Source of the DNA: Aspidapion aeneum
Taxonomy: Eukaryota > Arthropoda > Insecta > Coleoptera > Brentidae
NCBI GenBank assembly: GCA_963576565.1
Contig: OY755039.1
Coordinates: 129,074,140-129,138,139, forward strand
Direction: 5' to 3'
Length of the DNA: 64,000 nt
A model generated the notes under the pieces. It saw only the letters and a program-made list of their open reading frames with translations. It ran no database searches and had not been told where the DNA came from. A program made the position numbers and the translations under genes. Below, piece after piece: positions 34,590 through 46,930 of the stretch. Position 1 is the stretch's first letter; each line of letters begins with the position of its first letter.

Positions 34590-36790
34590 AAAAATAACCA
34601 AGCCAATCCGCATAAGAATAGGTGTCAGGCAAGGTTACACAATATCCCCTAAACCATTTAAACAGGCCCTAGAAGATGTTTTTAAAAACTTAGATTGGAA
34701 AGAAATAGGCATCAAACTAAGCGTACAATACTTGAAGCACCTACGATATGCTGATGGTATCGCCTTAATGACAGATCAGAAAGAAAAACTGATAAAAATG
34801 CTGGAAAAACTGGATGCAGCAGCTAAAAATATAGGCTTGAGTATGAACAACACTAAAACTAAAATCATAACAAAACAAGAAAATCAAACGACTGAAATCA
34901 AGAGACGAGTAAGATTGGCCTCTCTTAGTACCTCAAAACGAAAGTGTATAACCAATACCAATGTATCCTTCCTGTACTTACCTATGGATCCCAGACCTGG
35001 ACACTTACAAAATCAAACATGGATATGTTAACAAAAGCACAAAGACCAATGGAATGACAAATGTTACATTTATAGCTAACAGATAGAAAAAGGAATGAAT
35101 GGATTAGAAATAAAACAAAAGTAAGGGATGTCAGAAGAGAGATGGCAAAATGAAAATGGAAATTTGTCGGTCATAATATCAGAAAGACCATCAATGGAAA
35201 AAATGTATTGCAAACTGGAGGCCTTGGGAAAATAAAAAAATAGGGGAAGGCCCCAAATGAAATGGGCGGACGATTAAAAGAAACATACAGGGATGGATGA
35301 ACACGGAATGGGACAACTGGGCGCCGCCATCTCGGCGCCGCCAACTGGGCGCCAGGCCAACTGGACGCTGGACCAACTGGGCGCTGGACTAATTTTTTTT
35401 TTCAATAAAATGTGCAGATGAAAAACAAAATAGATATATTATTTATACAAAAAAATCTTTAAACATTTTTTTACGCAATTTTCTTGAAATTTTGTTTTGT
35501 TAAGTATAGTTAGATCCATTAAGTCGAGTGTTGAAATTTGGTAGGTGTAGTGTTTGGTAACCTGGTAACACTACAATTTAAGTTTTTTATTACAACAATG
35601 GCCGATCCAAAATGCCGGATTTCTTTTTAGTTTTTAACCGATTTGTCTCAAACTTGAAAGTTTGGAGTGCCTGACATCAATTAATGCAGTTTTATCCTCA
35701 AACTTAAAAAATTCAAAATGGCGAATTCAAAATGGCGGATTTTCTTATTTACTAACCGATTTGTCTTAAACTTGAAATATTACATTGCTTGAGGTCATTT
35801 AACAAAATTTTTTACTCAAACTTAAAAAAATCAAAATGGCCGATCGAACATGGCGGATTTTCTTATTTACTAACTGATTTGTCTCAAACTTGAAATATTA
35901 CATTGCTTGAGGTCATTTAACAAAATTTAATACTTAAACTTAAAGAAATCAAAATTGCCGATCCAAAATGGCCAATATTCGCCATTTTGAATTATTATAT
36001 TATTATAGCGACTAAAACACCGCCAATTTCTATATTTGATACATATCGCTTCAAAAATAAGAAAGTCCGCCATTTTGGATCGGCCATTTTGATTTTTTTA
36101 AGTTTGAGTAAAAAATTGTATTAAATGACCTTAAGCAATGTAATATTTCAAGTTTGAGACAAATCGGTTAGTAAATAAGAAATTCCGCCATTTTGGATCG
36201 GCCATTTTGATTTTTTTAAGATTGAGTAAAAAATTTTATTAAATGATCTCAAGCAATGTAATTTTTCAAGTTTAAGACAAATCGGTTAATAAATAAGAAA
36301 ATCCGCTATTTTGGATCGGCCATTTTGATTTTTTTAGTTTGATGATAAAACTGTATTAAGTGTTCTCAGGCACTGCAAACTTTCAAGTTTGAGACAAATC
36401 GGTTTAAAAATAAAGAAATCTGCCATTTTGGATACCAGGTAACCATACACTACACCTACCAAGTTTCAACACTTGACTTAATGGATTTAACTTTACTTAA
36501 CAAAACCAAATTTCAAGAAAATTGCGTAAGATTTTTTTCTATAAATAATATAATATCTATTTTGTTATTCATCTGCACATTTTATAGAAAAAAAAAATGT
36601 TTAGTCCGGCGCGGAGTTGGCCCGGAGCGGAGTTGGCGGCGCCGAGTTGGCGGCGCCCAGTTGGCGGCGCCCAGTTGTCCTAGACCGGGATGAACACGGC
36701 GAGAGACAGAGAAGAGTGAAAGATATTGGGGGAGGCCTATGTCCTAAGATGGATCGAAGAAGGCTAAATGGTTAGTTGGATAGATAGAAT
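34590..36790 (+). pseudogene. RTE-like reverse transcriptase, split by Mutator-like element 2
   Basis: The frame reads RIGVRQGYTISPKPFKQAL, EDVFKNLDWKEIGIKLSVQY, LKHLRYADGIALMTDQKEKL (YADD box degraded to YADG) and LDAAAKNIGLSMNNTKTKI. After frameshifts come PVLTYGSQTWTLTKSNMDML, VRREMAK.KWKFVGHNIRKT and a GRP-like block. The coding is cut at 35304 by a 9-bp duplicated insertion and resumes at 36698 as RDREE...GEAYV.RWIEEG. The 3' end carries a TAGTTGGATAGATAG tail. It is of the same type as the remnant at 3866-4090. Confidence 0.75.
35305..36688. mobile_element. GGCGCC-ended Mutator/foldback-like element 2
   Basis: Left end GGAATGGGACAACTGGGCG; right end GCCCAGTTGTCCTAGACCGG. The 9-bp GATGAACAC flanks it at 35296-35304 and 36689-36697. 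It has long inverted arms of AAAATGGCGGATTTTCTTAT-type units and the AAATGTGCAGATGAAAAAC block near each end, meeting near 36000. Inserted in the RTE copy. Confidence 0.85.
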
Positions 36791-37225
36791 ATCCAGTTTT
36801 ACTTTGTACTATTAGTTATGGGACAACCCGTATTTTTAAAGTTTTTAAACTTTTCTTCCTTGACAAGGTCTTTAGATTGAAAAATTATATTGTTCCATTG
36901 TAATAACTGCATTTATTAAAGCTTTATTAAGTTTTTAGCAAGTTTAAAAACAAAAAGTTGCCACACTGCATTAAACCTTTTTTCCAAGTTTTAAAATTTT
37001 TAAAGTACGGACATTTTTCGCGTGACAAAACCGCTTGGAAAAGAATAGGACTTAAAAGTTGCCCTTAATTTTTTTTAACTACAGTTTTTTAATAAGCAAA
37101 AAGAGTTGATCATAGGCAGGCAGTAAGTAGTTGAGGGGGCCCAAGACCCTATTATGCGGTATTTTACGCTATTTAATTTTTTATTCATAAAATATGTCAA
37201 AAATATGTTAAACAATTTAGTATTA
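36791..37225. other. Unassigned sequence
   Basis: No gene recognised. GAGGGGGCCCAAGACC near 37133 recalls the poly-C repeat class. Confidence 0.4.
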
Positions 37226-37480
37226 TTATTTAAAACGTTAGCATATTTTCAATTTTTTAATTGTCAAAAAACTGTAATTTACATTAATGAATTTTGACGC
37301 ATATCTAATCAGCTAGTTATAGTGTCAAACACTATTTTACCTGAAAATTTCATGCAAGGCGGTTTAGAAGGTATCGTGTTACGGACAGACATACACACAA
37401 ACACACCCGTATACACACAGAGACAGACGTCAGACCGATATTGCTGCGACACCCAAATAAAATAGCTAAAATACCTCCAA
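37226..37480 (+). repeat. Dispersed repeat A, copy 4 (3' part)
   Basis: Begins within the repeat at AAAAACTGTAATTTACATTA, continues to CTGAAAATTTCATGCAAG, then ACACACAAACACACCCG and a CACGATATTGCTG-like end. Confidence 0.65.
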
Positions 37481-37899
37481 TGTTGGTGTAAATTGCTTTT
37501 TTATAGATTTTTTTATAACGAATCCTGTTAACCTGTAAACTAATTTTTTCTGTCACTTTTAGTTGTTGCTGTATTACATAAAATGCTTATTTTTCTTATG
37601 GAATCACCCTCTTTCCATGCGATTTTTAAAATCAGCGTAAAATTTTCTTTAAAATGACGTATCACCCTCATTAAATATTTTTGTAAATATTTTATTGTTT
37701 TTTATTTTTTAAGTTTTTATTCTTTCTTTATTTTTAATTAAATTTTATATTTAATTGTCTTAAAATAATTTAAACCTAGTAAAAAATTTAAAAAATATAA
37801 AGTAAAAATAAACAATATAAATATACAAATATTTTATGTAATATCGTAAAAATTGTAATTGTTCATCTGTCAATTTAACTTTTGTCAACTGTCTTTTAT
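37481..37899. other. Unassigned AT-rich sequence
   Basis: A block near 37570-37680 (TTTTTCTTATGGAATCACC, AAAATGACGTATCACC) is related to the inverted ends of the element at 59294-60757. Otherwise nothing. Confidence 0.4.
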
Positions 37900-38229
37900 A
37901 TTTTGCAGATAACAACATATAGGGCGATACTGATTACATATCGTTACTTAAACTTAACCTCAATTTTAACCTAATCTAAACTTAAAACGTCAATGCGATA
38001 CATATAGTTTTATAGCTACAGTAAATTTTTTAAGTTAACAAATAAATCGAAAAATGGAATTCAACCGAGAACATTTACGGGCTATAATTTTTTACATTTT
38101 TCAAAGAAAATTATCTCTACAAGAATGCCTTGTTGAGTTGATTTCTGTTTTCGGTAATGAAGCACCACATCAGTCAATTATTTCTCGTTTGTAATAAAGA
38201 ATCTAAGCGTAGACAGATTAGCTTTAGCA

Positions 38230-39360
38230 CGGTCTAGGACAACTGGGCACCGCCAACTCGGCGCCGCCAACTGGGCGCCGGGCCAACTCGGCGCCGCCAA
38301 ATGGGCGCCGGCCAACTCGGCGCCAGACTAAAGAATTTTTTTTTGATAAAATGTGTAGATGAAAAATAAAATATATTATTTATATAAAAACATCTTTAAA
38401 AAATCCTGTACGCAATTTTTTTGAAATTTGTTTTTGTTAAGTAAAGTTAAATCCATTAAGTCGACTGTTGAATCTTGGTAGTTGTAGTGTTTGTTAACCT
38501 GGTACCACTACAATTTACGTTTTTTATTACAACAATGGCGGATCCAAAAATCAAAATGGCGGATCCAAAAATGCGGATTTTCTTATTTACTACTCTTACT
38601 TACGAACCGAACCGAACCAAACCGATCTGACTCAAACTTGAAATAATACATTGCTTGAGGTCATTTAACAAAAATTTTTACTCAAACTAAAAAAAATCAA
38701 AATGGCGGATCCAAAATGGCGGATTTTCTTATTTACTAACCGATTTGTCTCAAACTTGAAATATTACATCGCATGAGGTCATTTAACAAATTTTTTTACT
38801 CAAACTTAAAAAAATCAAAATGGCGGATCCAAAATGGCGGATTTTCTTATTTACTAGCCGATTTGTCTCAAACTTGAAATATTACATTGCTTGAGGTCAT
38901 TTAAAACAATTTTTAACTCAAACTTTAAAAAAACAAAATGGCGGATTTTCTTATTTACTAACCGATTTGTCTCAAATTTGAAATATTACATTGCTTGAGG
39001 TCATTTAACACAATTTTTTACTCAAACTTAAAAAAATTTAAATGGCGGATCGAAAATGGCGGTCTTTTTTATTTACTAACTGATTTGTCTCAAACTACCA
39101 AGATTCAACAGTCGACTTAATGGATTTAACTTTACTCAACAAAAACAAATTTCAAAAAAATTGCATCAAGGATTTTTTAAAGATGTTTTTATATAAATAA
39201 TATATTTTATTTTTCATCTACACATTTTATCAAAAAAAAAAAAATTGTCCGGCGCCGAGTTGGCCGGCGCCCAGTTGGCGGCGCCGAGTTGGTCCCACGC
39301 CCAGTTGGCCCGGCGCTTAGTAGCGACGCCGAGTGGGCGGCGCCCAGTTGTCCCATTCCG
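38230..39360. mobile_element. GGCGCC-ended Mutator/foldback-like element 3
   Basis: Left end CGGTCTAGGACAACTGGG, right end TTGTCCCATTCCG. Flanked by GCTTTAGCA (38221-38229) and GCCTTAGCA (39361-39369), one mismatch. Inside are five AAAATGGCGGATTTTCTTAT units of about 120 bp in one orientation, so the arms are unequal. It contains a CGAACCGAACCGAACC run near 38600. Confidence 0.8.
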
Positions 39361-39698
39361 GCCTTAGCATGATCCGCGAGGTGCATATAAAACGGCTGTC
39401 ACCCAGGAAAACATCAATGCTGTGCGCATGCTCATCACAGAGGAACGACATGTGACATATCGCGAGATTGAGGCTTCATTAAGATTTCAATTAAAAAAAT
39501 TTTACAAGAGGAATTACCAACCAAGGCAACGCAAGTTCGCACAAAGCACAAAAAACCATTGAATTTTTAACCCAACAAACGTCGAATTAATAGACCATCC
39601 TACATACAGTCCCGACCTAATTCCCAACGATTTTTATACCTTTCCGAAAATCAAGAATGAACTACATGCAAAGATTTCATTCGCCAGAGGAAGCAGTC

Positions 39699-41434
39699 GG
39701 AATGGGACAACTGGGCGCCGCCAACTCGGCGCTGCCAACTGGGCGCCAGGCCAACTTGGCGCCGCCAACTGGGCGCCGGGTCAACTCGGCGCCGGACTAA
39801 AATTTTTTTAAATAAAATCTGTAGATGAAAAACAAAATATATTATTTATAAAAAAACATCCTTAAAAAATCCTTGACGCAATTTTTTTGAAATTTGTTTT
39901 TGTTAAGTAAAGTTAAATACATTAAGTCGACTGTTGAATCTTGGTAGTTGTAGTGTTTGGTAACACTACAATTTACGTTTTTTATTACAACAAAGGCCGA
40001 TCCAAAATGGCGGATTTTTTTATTTTTAAACCGATTTGTCTGAAACTTGAAAGTTTGCAGTGCCCGAGATCACTAAATACAGTCTTATCCTCAAACAAAA
40101 AAAAATCAAAATGGCGACTCTAAAATGGCGGATTTTCTTATTTACTAACCGATTTGTCTCAAACTTGAAATATTACATTGCTTGAGTTCATTTAATAAAA
40201 TTTTTTACTCAAACTTAAAAAAATCAAAATGGCGGATCCAAAATGACGGATTTTCTTATTTACTAACCGATTTGTCTCAAATTTGAGATATTACATTGGT
40301 TGAGGTCATTTAACACAATTTTTATTCAAACTTAAAAAATCAAAATGGCGGATCCAAAATGGCGGATTTTCTTATTTACTAACCGATTTGCCTTAAACTT
40401 GAATTATTACATTGCTTGAGGTCATTTAAAAATGTTTTTACTCAAACTTAAAAAAATTAAAATGGCGGCTCCAAAATGGCGGATAAATTATTTTGTTAAA
40501 TGACCTCAAGCAATGTAATATTTCAAGTTTGAGACAAATCACTTAGTAAATAAGGAAATCCGACATTTTGGATCCGCCATTTTGATTTTTTTAGGTTTAA
40601 GTAAAGAATTTTGATAAATGACCTCAAGCAATTTAATATTTCAAGTTTGAGACAAATCGGTTAGTAAATAAAAGAGTCCACCATTTTGGATCCGCCATTT
40701 TGATTTTTTTAAATTTGAGTAAAAAATTTTGTTAAATGACGTCAAGCAACTTATTATTTCAAGTTTGAGACAAATCGGTTAGTAAATAAAAAAATCCGAC
40801 ATTTTGAATCCGCCATTTCGATTTTTTTAAGTTTGAGTTAAAAATTGTGTTAAATGACCTCAAGCAATATAACATTTCAAGTTTGAGACAAATCGGTTTG
40901 TAAATAAGAAAATCCGCCATTTTGGATCCGCCGTTTTGATTTTTTTAGGTTTCAGTAAAAATTTTTGTTAAATGCCCTCTAGCAATGTAATATTTCAAGT
41001 TTGAAACAAATAGGTTAGTAAATAAGAAAATCCGCCATTTTGGATTCGCCATTTTGAATTTTTTAAGTTTGAGGATAAAACTGTATTTAGTGAACTCAGG
41101 CACTGCAAACTTTCAAGTTTCAGACAAATCGGTTTAAAAAGAAAAAAATCTGCCATTTTGGATCCGCCATTGTTGTAATAAAAAACGTAAATTGTAGTGT
41201 TACCAGGTTACCAAACACTACAACTACCAAGATTCAACAGTCGACTTAATGGATTTAACTTTACTTAACAAAAACAAATTTAAAAAAAATTGATTAAAGG
41301 ATTTTTAAAGATGTTCTTATATAAATAATATATTTTGCTTTTCATCCACACATTTTATCAAAAAAAAATTTTTTTCTCCGGCGGGTGCCGAGTTGGCGGT
41401 GCCCAGTTGGCGCCGCCCAGTTGTCCTAGACCGG
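39699..41434. mobile_element. GGCGCC-ended Mutator/foldback-like element 4
   Basis: Left end GGAATGGGACAACTGGGCG, right end TTGTCCTAGACCGG. Perfect 9-bp GAAGCAGTC at 39690-39698 and 41435-41443. Almost entirely palindromic: arms of CGGATCCAAAATGGCGGA-type units converge near 40485. It interrupts mariner copy 2 within SPEEAVD, and the frame is restored by excision. Confidence 0.85.
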
Positions 41435-41703
41435 GAAGCAGTCGACGCCTTTAAAAATGAAATTTTGACAATACCAAACAAACGAGTGCTTCGACAACTG
41501 GTTTGAGCACATGCAAAAGTGCATTTATTTTCGTGGAGGATACATCGAAGAACAATAAAGTATTTAAAAGTTATCTGCTGTTTTATTCCAGTTGTACATA
41601 CAAAACTTAAAAGAAAAATCAATTTACACCAAAACTAAATTTTCATAAATAAAAGAAATTATAGGTCTAAACTTTTGAAAAACCTCCTTAGCTTATAAAC
41701 GGC

Positions 41704-41898
41704 TTGCCAAGATGCACCATGCTCTCTTGCAAATCGACGGTCACAAAAAAGGGTCAGTTTTTTCTATTTCCTCTCGAAACGCCCCAAAATTATCGAATTT
41801 TGGACACCCTGTACAAATATGTATTTTCTCGTTATAAATTTAAATCCGCTTGTTTTAAAAAATGCGGGATGGCCCCATTGTTTAAAGTGGCCTATTAG
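41704..41898 (+). pseudogene. Possible THAP-domain remnant
   Basis: From a TTG in place of ATG, the frame reads PRCTMLSCKSTVTKKG, then QFFLFPLETPQNYR and CFKKCG. The spacing C..M..C.S....G.FF.FP resembles the start of THAP zinc fingers (MPRC...GC.S.....FH.FP), found in P-element-type transposases and some host proteins. The later Cys and His ligands are not clear and the frame stops after 64 residues. Could be chance. Confidence 0.25.
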
Positions 41899-41899
41899 C

Positions 41900-43255
41900 A
41901 TCGAATATTCCTTTCTCTTATAATCGGTACTCGACTTAAATATCCATAACTTCGCCCGAACACCACGGAGGGTCTTAAAGGCTTGAATTATGGGAATAAT
42001 AATTCCATTCTGGATAGCGGCTTATCCATAAATCTCCATAAAAGCCCTCTAATTAATTCAATGCGTTTTTTTTTCTCGGCCGCTTCTCTAAAATGACAAA
42101 ATTTTATAAGTTCCAATAAACTGGAACATATGTTGGATCTTAAGCAAGGCTTTAAGACAGGTCTTCGATTCACAATTTTTCAAAAGACAGTTATTCCAGT
42201 GGCGTACGTAGAGAAGGGGGCTTGGGACTGAAGCCCTCTCCAGACCCCTACAACATGAATTTTCCGCATAAATCAAGAATGTGTATTTGCGCACAAGGCC
42301 TCCCCCCCCCAGGATTCATCGCTGCATATCGATCCGCGCTCGGGCCCCCCCAGAATTCGTTTCTAGGTACGCTACTGGTTATTTAAAAATGCATTGGTTT
42401 TTGTTGATAGCATTGCTTCTAGATATTTTAATTCGTTTACCGACATAAAAAGAGTTGTATGGAAGAAAGGACCATCCTTAAAAACAAAATGGTCAAAATA
42501 ATTCAAGCAAATATTTATTTTAATAGATTGAACCAAACGTGTAGTTAAAGCAGTAAGTAATCTAAGGGTAATGGAAACGTGCTAGCGACCAATTAAAAAA
42601 CCTCTTAGCTTCTGATATAAATAAAGAAATGTTACATGGGATGTCACCTGTATTATGGTAAATTATGAAAGCCAGAAATTGATCAAAGCATCTGTTCAAA
42701 AAATATTGTTGTTATTATATAAAAAAGGGAAAGTTTTTTTCCATCTATTTTTATCCATCGGCGGATTTGCGATACCAACAATTGATTGACAGCTGACATA
42801 TATCATCAATCTGACATTTTTTCTGATTGCGTCAGTTAAAATAAAAACCCGATGGCATTACGCCAACAAGTGACAAGTGACAAGAGAAGAAAGAGATAGC
42901 CCTATTTATTGCAGACATCCTCTGTTTTTAACTCGACTCTCACTGAAGAAAAAGTGAGGTTATGTATTTGTATCAAAACCTTTTCGACTCTCACACCCAG
43001 TTGCAGTAAATGACATCAATTGAGGCATCGGAAATCCATCAGAAAAATATAGTTTAGTTAGAATGATAGTTGGTGGATTCTACCCGGAAAATTTAAGAAA
43101 TCCATCCTAAAAGTTTAAGGAAAAAAACTTCCACGGAGCAAAGCAAACGAAAGGCCGTAATCCCTTAGATTAAGAACTGTTAGATTTATATCTTAAAAAC
43201 TATAAAGATAAAAAAAATTCTCAAAATACAAAAAAATTGTGATCCTTTTTTTTAC
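41900..43255. other. Unassigned, with a poly-C repeat at about 42180-42380
   Basis: GTGGCGTACGTAGAGAAGGG, a C(9) run near 42303 and GGTACGCTACTGG mark a short repeat of the class at 58797. The remainder shows no gene. Confidence 0.45.
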
Positions 43256-43261
43256 CAAAAA

Positions 43262-43760
43262 AAAATGGATGCATGACGGATCTGGAACTTTCCTAGCAAG
43301 CCTATTAGCACACTTCAAGTGAAGCCCTGATATATCAGCCTTGAGAACAGTTTTTGGTAAATATCTTGGAAACTAAAGCTCCTACGAAGTTTTTGGTTAT
43401 AAAACAAATTATTGAGCACTATATTCCGAAAACCGCATATTGATACGACGCTCCATTAAAATTTTTTAAGCTTTTTAATTGTCAATTAGCATTGATGGAT
43501 TTTGACCAAAATCTAATTAGCTCGTTAGAGTGTCGAACATTATTTTACCTAAAATTTTTATAAAAATCGGTTCAGCTGTTTAGGAGCTATCGTATTACGG
43601 ACAGAAATAATATATACACACACACACCTACACACACACACCTACACACACACACCTACACACAGACACACACACACAGACAGACATCACGACGATATTG
43701 CTAAGATAGGTCAGAATAAACCCAAAAAACACATTTTCGGCGTTATCTCAAAAAATGTTT
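43262..43760 (+). repeat. Dispersed repeat A, copy 5 (most complete)
   Basis: GGATGCATGACGGATCTGGA through ATCGGTTCAGCTGTTTAGGA, TATTACGGACAGA, a CA-rich tract of CACACACCTA repeats (43615-43680), then ATCACGACGATATTGCTAAG and TTTCGGCGTTATCTCAAAAA. Confidence 0.8.
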
Positions 43761-44404
43761 TTTCGTCGAAAATAATACCCATTGCTACGAAGGCTAGAAA
43801 GATAAAAAATGTCTTTGTTAGTTTTTGAGATATAAAGCTAATTTCTTCAATACATATTAATTAATTAATTGCCGTTCTTTTGCAAATAAAAAACGTATTT
43901 ACAGTTTTTCTATTAGCGAAAGTTATAAGCCAAAGTTTGTGAATTTAATTATAAATCTTGGATTTATGACGTCACACAGGCGCTCTAACTTAAATTTGAG
44001 GTAAATACCCGGCGACCTAAAATTGATTGATTTATAAATAATCGATTTGGGGTACTCTAAAACCTCCTACTAAAAAAAATTTTTTTGGGTAAAAAAAGTT
44101 ACTAATTTTTAGTATTTTGATTTTTTTTTATCCTTGTTAGTTTTGCTGCAATATTGCAAACAAAAAACGGAACAGTTTTTCTGTAAATCGAATTTTACAA
44201 AAGCTAAAAGCTAAAGTTAATGAAAAAACATGAAAAAAGCCACCATCTTGGATTTAGGACGACACACAGGCGCTCTTACTCAAATGTGAGGCAAACATTC
44301 GGCGACTTAAAATTGAGTAATCCAAAACCAATCAGTTTAGTGTAGTCTAAAACTTCTTTCTTTAACTTTTTTTGGGTAAAAAAAATTTCTCATTTGTAGA
44401 AATT

Positions 44405-44420
<16 letters not shown>

Positions 44421-44471
<51 letters not shown>
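44421..44471. repeat. (TA)n microsatellite after a poly-A run
   Basis: A(16) followed by about 25 TA units; the MITE is inserted at its end. Confidence 0.95.
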
Positions 44472-44474
<3 letters not shown>

Positions 44475-45190
44475 GGTGTCCCATAACTTAGGAGCCATAG
44501 GCCAAGAGGTGATAGAGGAGGTCATGTCTGATAAAAAAGTTCTTATAAAGCATGGGTCAAAACTCTTTTTTTGTCGAGATACAGAGCATCAAAGTTGGCG
44601 ATTTTTGAAACATTTTTGATAATAACTAAAAAAAAACGCAGTAACAATATGAAATTGGGTAAAGTCGTGTATTAGAACAAGAGTCATAAATTAAAATAAA
44701 AATTATTTAAAAAAAAATTAGTCGGTCAATTTTTTTTAGAAAAAACTATTTTTTGGTATAAACTTTATGAAAGCCATATTAAACGCAATGTTTTTTGTTA
44801 TATTTTTTATTAATAAAAACAAGTCCCTAGCGAGACATAATAATAAAATATTATTGATATTTTTTTAAAAAACTAGTAAGAAAAATTAATTTTTAAAAAA
44901 TATTATTAGTTTTTATACATTTTTGGAGGTTATTTTGACAGTCTGTATCTCTTCAACTTAAATTTATCAAAAAAACACACATTTTTGAATCACAATTAGC
45001 TGAGGATTTAGCTGGCTGTAACAGATTTTCTTTTTTTTATAAAACCCTTTTTCCCCCACTCCTCTAACTTTCAAAATCCTATATCTTAAAAAAAATGTGT
45101 GTTGACCCCCATGTTATATAAACTTTTTTCTCGGAAATAACCTCCTCTATCACCTGCTGCACTATGGCCGCTAGGTTATGGGACACCCTG
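44472..45190. mobile_element. CAGGGTGTCCCATAA inverted-repeat MITE
   Basis: The left end CAGGGTGTCCCATAACTTAG and the right end (its complement, with CCTAG) continue as inverted repeats of about 100 bp, including GGTGATAGAGGAGGT. TA at 44470-44471 and 45191-45192. Non-coding; TA target suggests Tc1/mariner-type mobilisation. Confidence 0.75.
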
Positions 45191-45364
45191 TATATTTCTT
45201 AGTTTTTAAGTAAGCGAAAGTTATAAGCCAAAGTTTATGAAAAAAACATGAAAAAAGCCACCATCTTGGATTTATGACAGGCTCTCCTACTCAAATTGGA
45301 GGCAAACACCCAGTGACTTAAAATTGTGTGATTTATTACCAATCGTAGTAGTTAGCAGTGACGT

Positions 45365-45990
45365 AGCGTGGGGGGAGTTTGTCGCCCCCTCGCCCCGAGG
45401 GTACTGGCGCCCCATGGGTGCCCGAAGCGCCCTAAAAAAAACATAATAACCTTTTTTTTTACAACTATCCCACGGGAAACGATTTTTTGATGATAAGTTA
45501 CTCAACTATATAAGATAATCCTAATCATAATTGTACAAACCAGTTTGTTTAACTTTTTATAGATTGCTCAATCAGACAAAAATATTTGTCCAGCCTTTTT
45601 AGTTTATCTATTATTTATTATTTCCATAATGCTCGCAAGCGGTCACTCTGAGTGGCCGGCCATTTGTCAAAAAGTCGACTGTTATGAGGCAAAACAAAGG
45701 TTAACCCTCGGAAAAACATTTTCCCGCTACGCCTATCAATTTTCCGATTTCGGTCCTCGGGTGATTCATCTTTCCTGACTTCAGATATATAAAACGTTTA
45801 TTTTCTAGGGTTCTTCTGCAGTTTTCCGGTCTACGCATCCATATTTGACAAATCATCGTTCACGATATCTGAGTAATTATTTTATTTTATTCGATCTGTA
45901 CGAAAAATCAGTAACTATGTATTAGGTATAACGCATGTATAGCGCTCGACCCGCAGAACCAGTTTTGATGCTAATTTTTTTTGTTGTGAG
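45365..45990. other. Unassigned sequence
   Basis: GTGACGTAGCGTGGGGGGAG near 45357 recalls the poly-C repeat class. No gene. Confidence 0.4.
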
Positions 45991-45992
45991 CC

Positions 45993-46930
45993 TATACAGG
46001 GTGTCCCAAATAAAAGTAACAACATGAGGATTTCGAAAACGGTAAGGGATACGAAATTGCACTATTCCTATCTAGGGTCGCTTTTTTAAAGATAAATAGT
46101 AAGATAAATAGTATTTTTCAATATAAAACAAAAAACATATGGTACAACTGAAAAATATATAGTATTTTATGGGAAAAAATGTCTACTTATTTATTTTTGC
46201 AAGAACTATATTTTTTACACCGTGTTTGACAGAAAAGTATCGTATGCTATATCACATGTAATATTTAAATTAACTTAGACGAAAATCTCATTTTTTATCA
46301 ATGAAATACTTGCTCAATTATTTTTCTCCCGCCACTTCAAATTCATAATTGAAAAAAATCTTTCTGTGAACGCTGATATTGCAGAAATAGAGAGCAGAAA
46401 TGAAGTCATTTTGAGTAAATTTGGTAAATTATTTCCGGTTTTTTAAAAAATATTCTGTCATTTTTGAGCTGTATTTTTATTGATGAATTCACTGCAATCT
46501 TTCGTTTTTGCATAGATTTCGTTTAACACTGTTATTTCAGCGTAAAGTTTGTCCATATTAATATTCATCCTTTCTCGTAAATTTAGAACTTCTATAATTG
46601 TTTTCTTTCATCAAACGAAACCTCTTTTTTTAAGCTTAATTTTTGGATTTTAAATAACCAATTGCTTTCATCAAAATTACACCTTATTAAGATATTCCAG
46701 ACATTTTTCAATGAACATTAAAAAATTCTTCTTAAATATGTCACTGTCTATGGCAGTATGCTTTAAAGCCTACATAATTAGACAAAATGACGTCTGACGA
46801 AAATATAGCATATAGCACTTTCGGGATCAGTAACAATTCATCGCCACCTTTTTTTTTCAATCAAAATCGGTTCAGCCGTTTAGCCTCTAGCGCGACACAA
46901 GTATACATACATACATAGATACCCCAAGCG
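45993..46930. mobile_element. One end of a CAGGGTG-type MITE and flanking repeat
   Basis: TATACAGGGTGTCCCAAATA at 45993 is a left end of the same class as 44472. I did not find a matching right end. The right side ends with AATCGGTTCAGCCGTTTAGC and an ATACATACATACATAG tract. Confidence 0.4.

Larger units (their letters stand above)
37900..41560 (+). pseudogene. mariner transposase, copy 2 (deleted, hit by two insertions)
   Basis: The leader GGGCGATACTGATTACATAT precedes a start at about 38054: MEFNREHLRAIIFYIFQRKL, SLQECLVELISVFGNEAPHQ, then stops. After element 3 the frame resumes as AYKTAVTQENINAVRMLI, TEERHVTYREIEASL. A deletion follows, then VELIDHPTYSPDLIPNDFYT, FPKIKNELHAKRFHSPEEAV with the third-Asp motif YSPDL.P.D. 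After element 4 it ends ECFDNWFEHMQKCIYFRGGY and IEEQ stop. The central catalytic part is missing. The true start is supported by the MEFNREH... N-terminus usual for this mariner group. Confidence 0.8.
43890..45360 (+). repeat. Three direct repeats of about 290 bp, split by a MITE
   Basis: AGCGAAAGTTATAAGCCAAA, CATCTTGGATTTA(T)GAC and CACACAGGCGCTCT start units near 43915, 44200 and 45210. The third is displaced by the MITE at 44472-45190. Confidence 0.65.
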
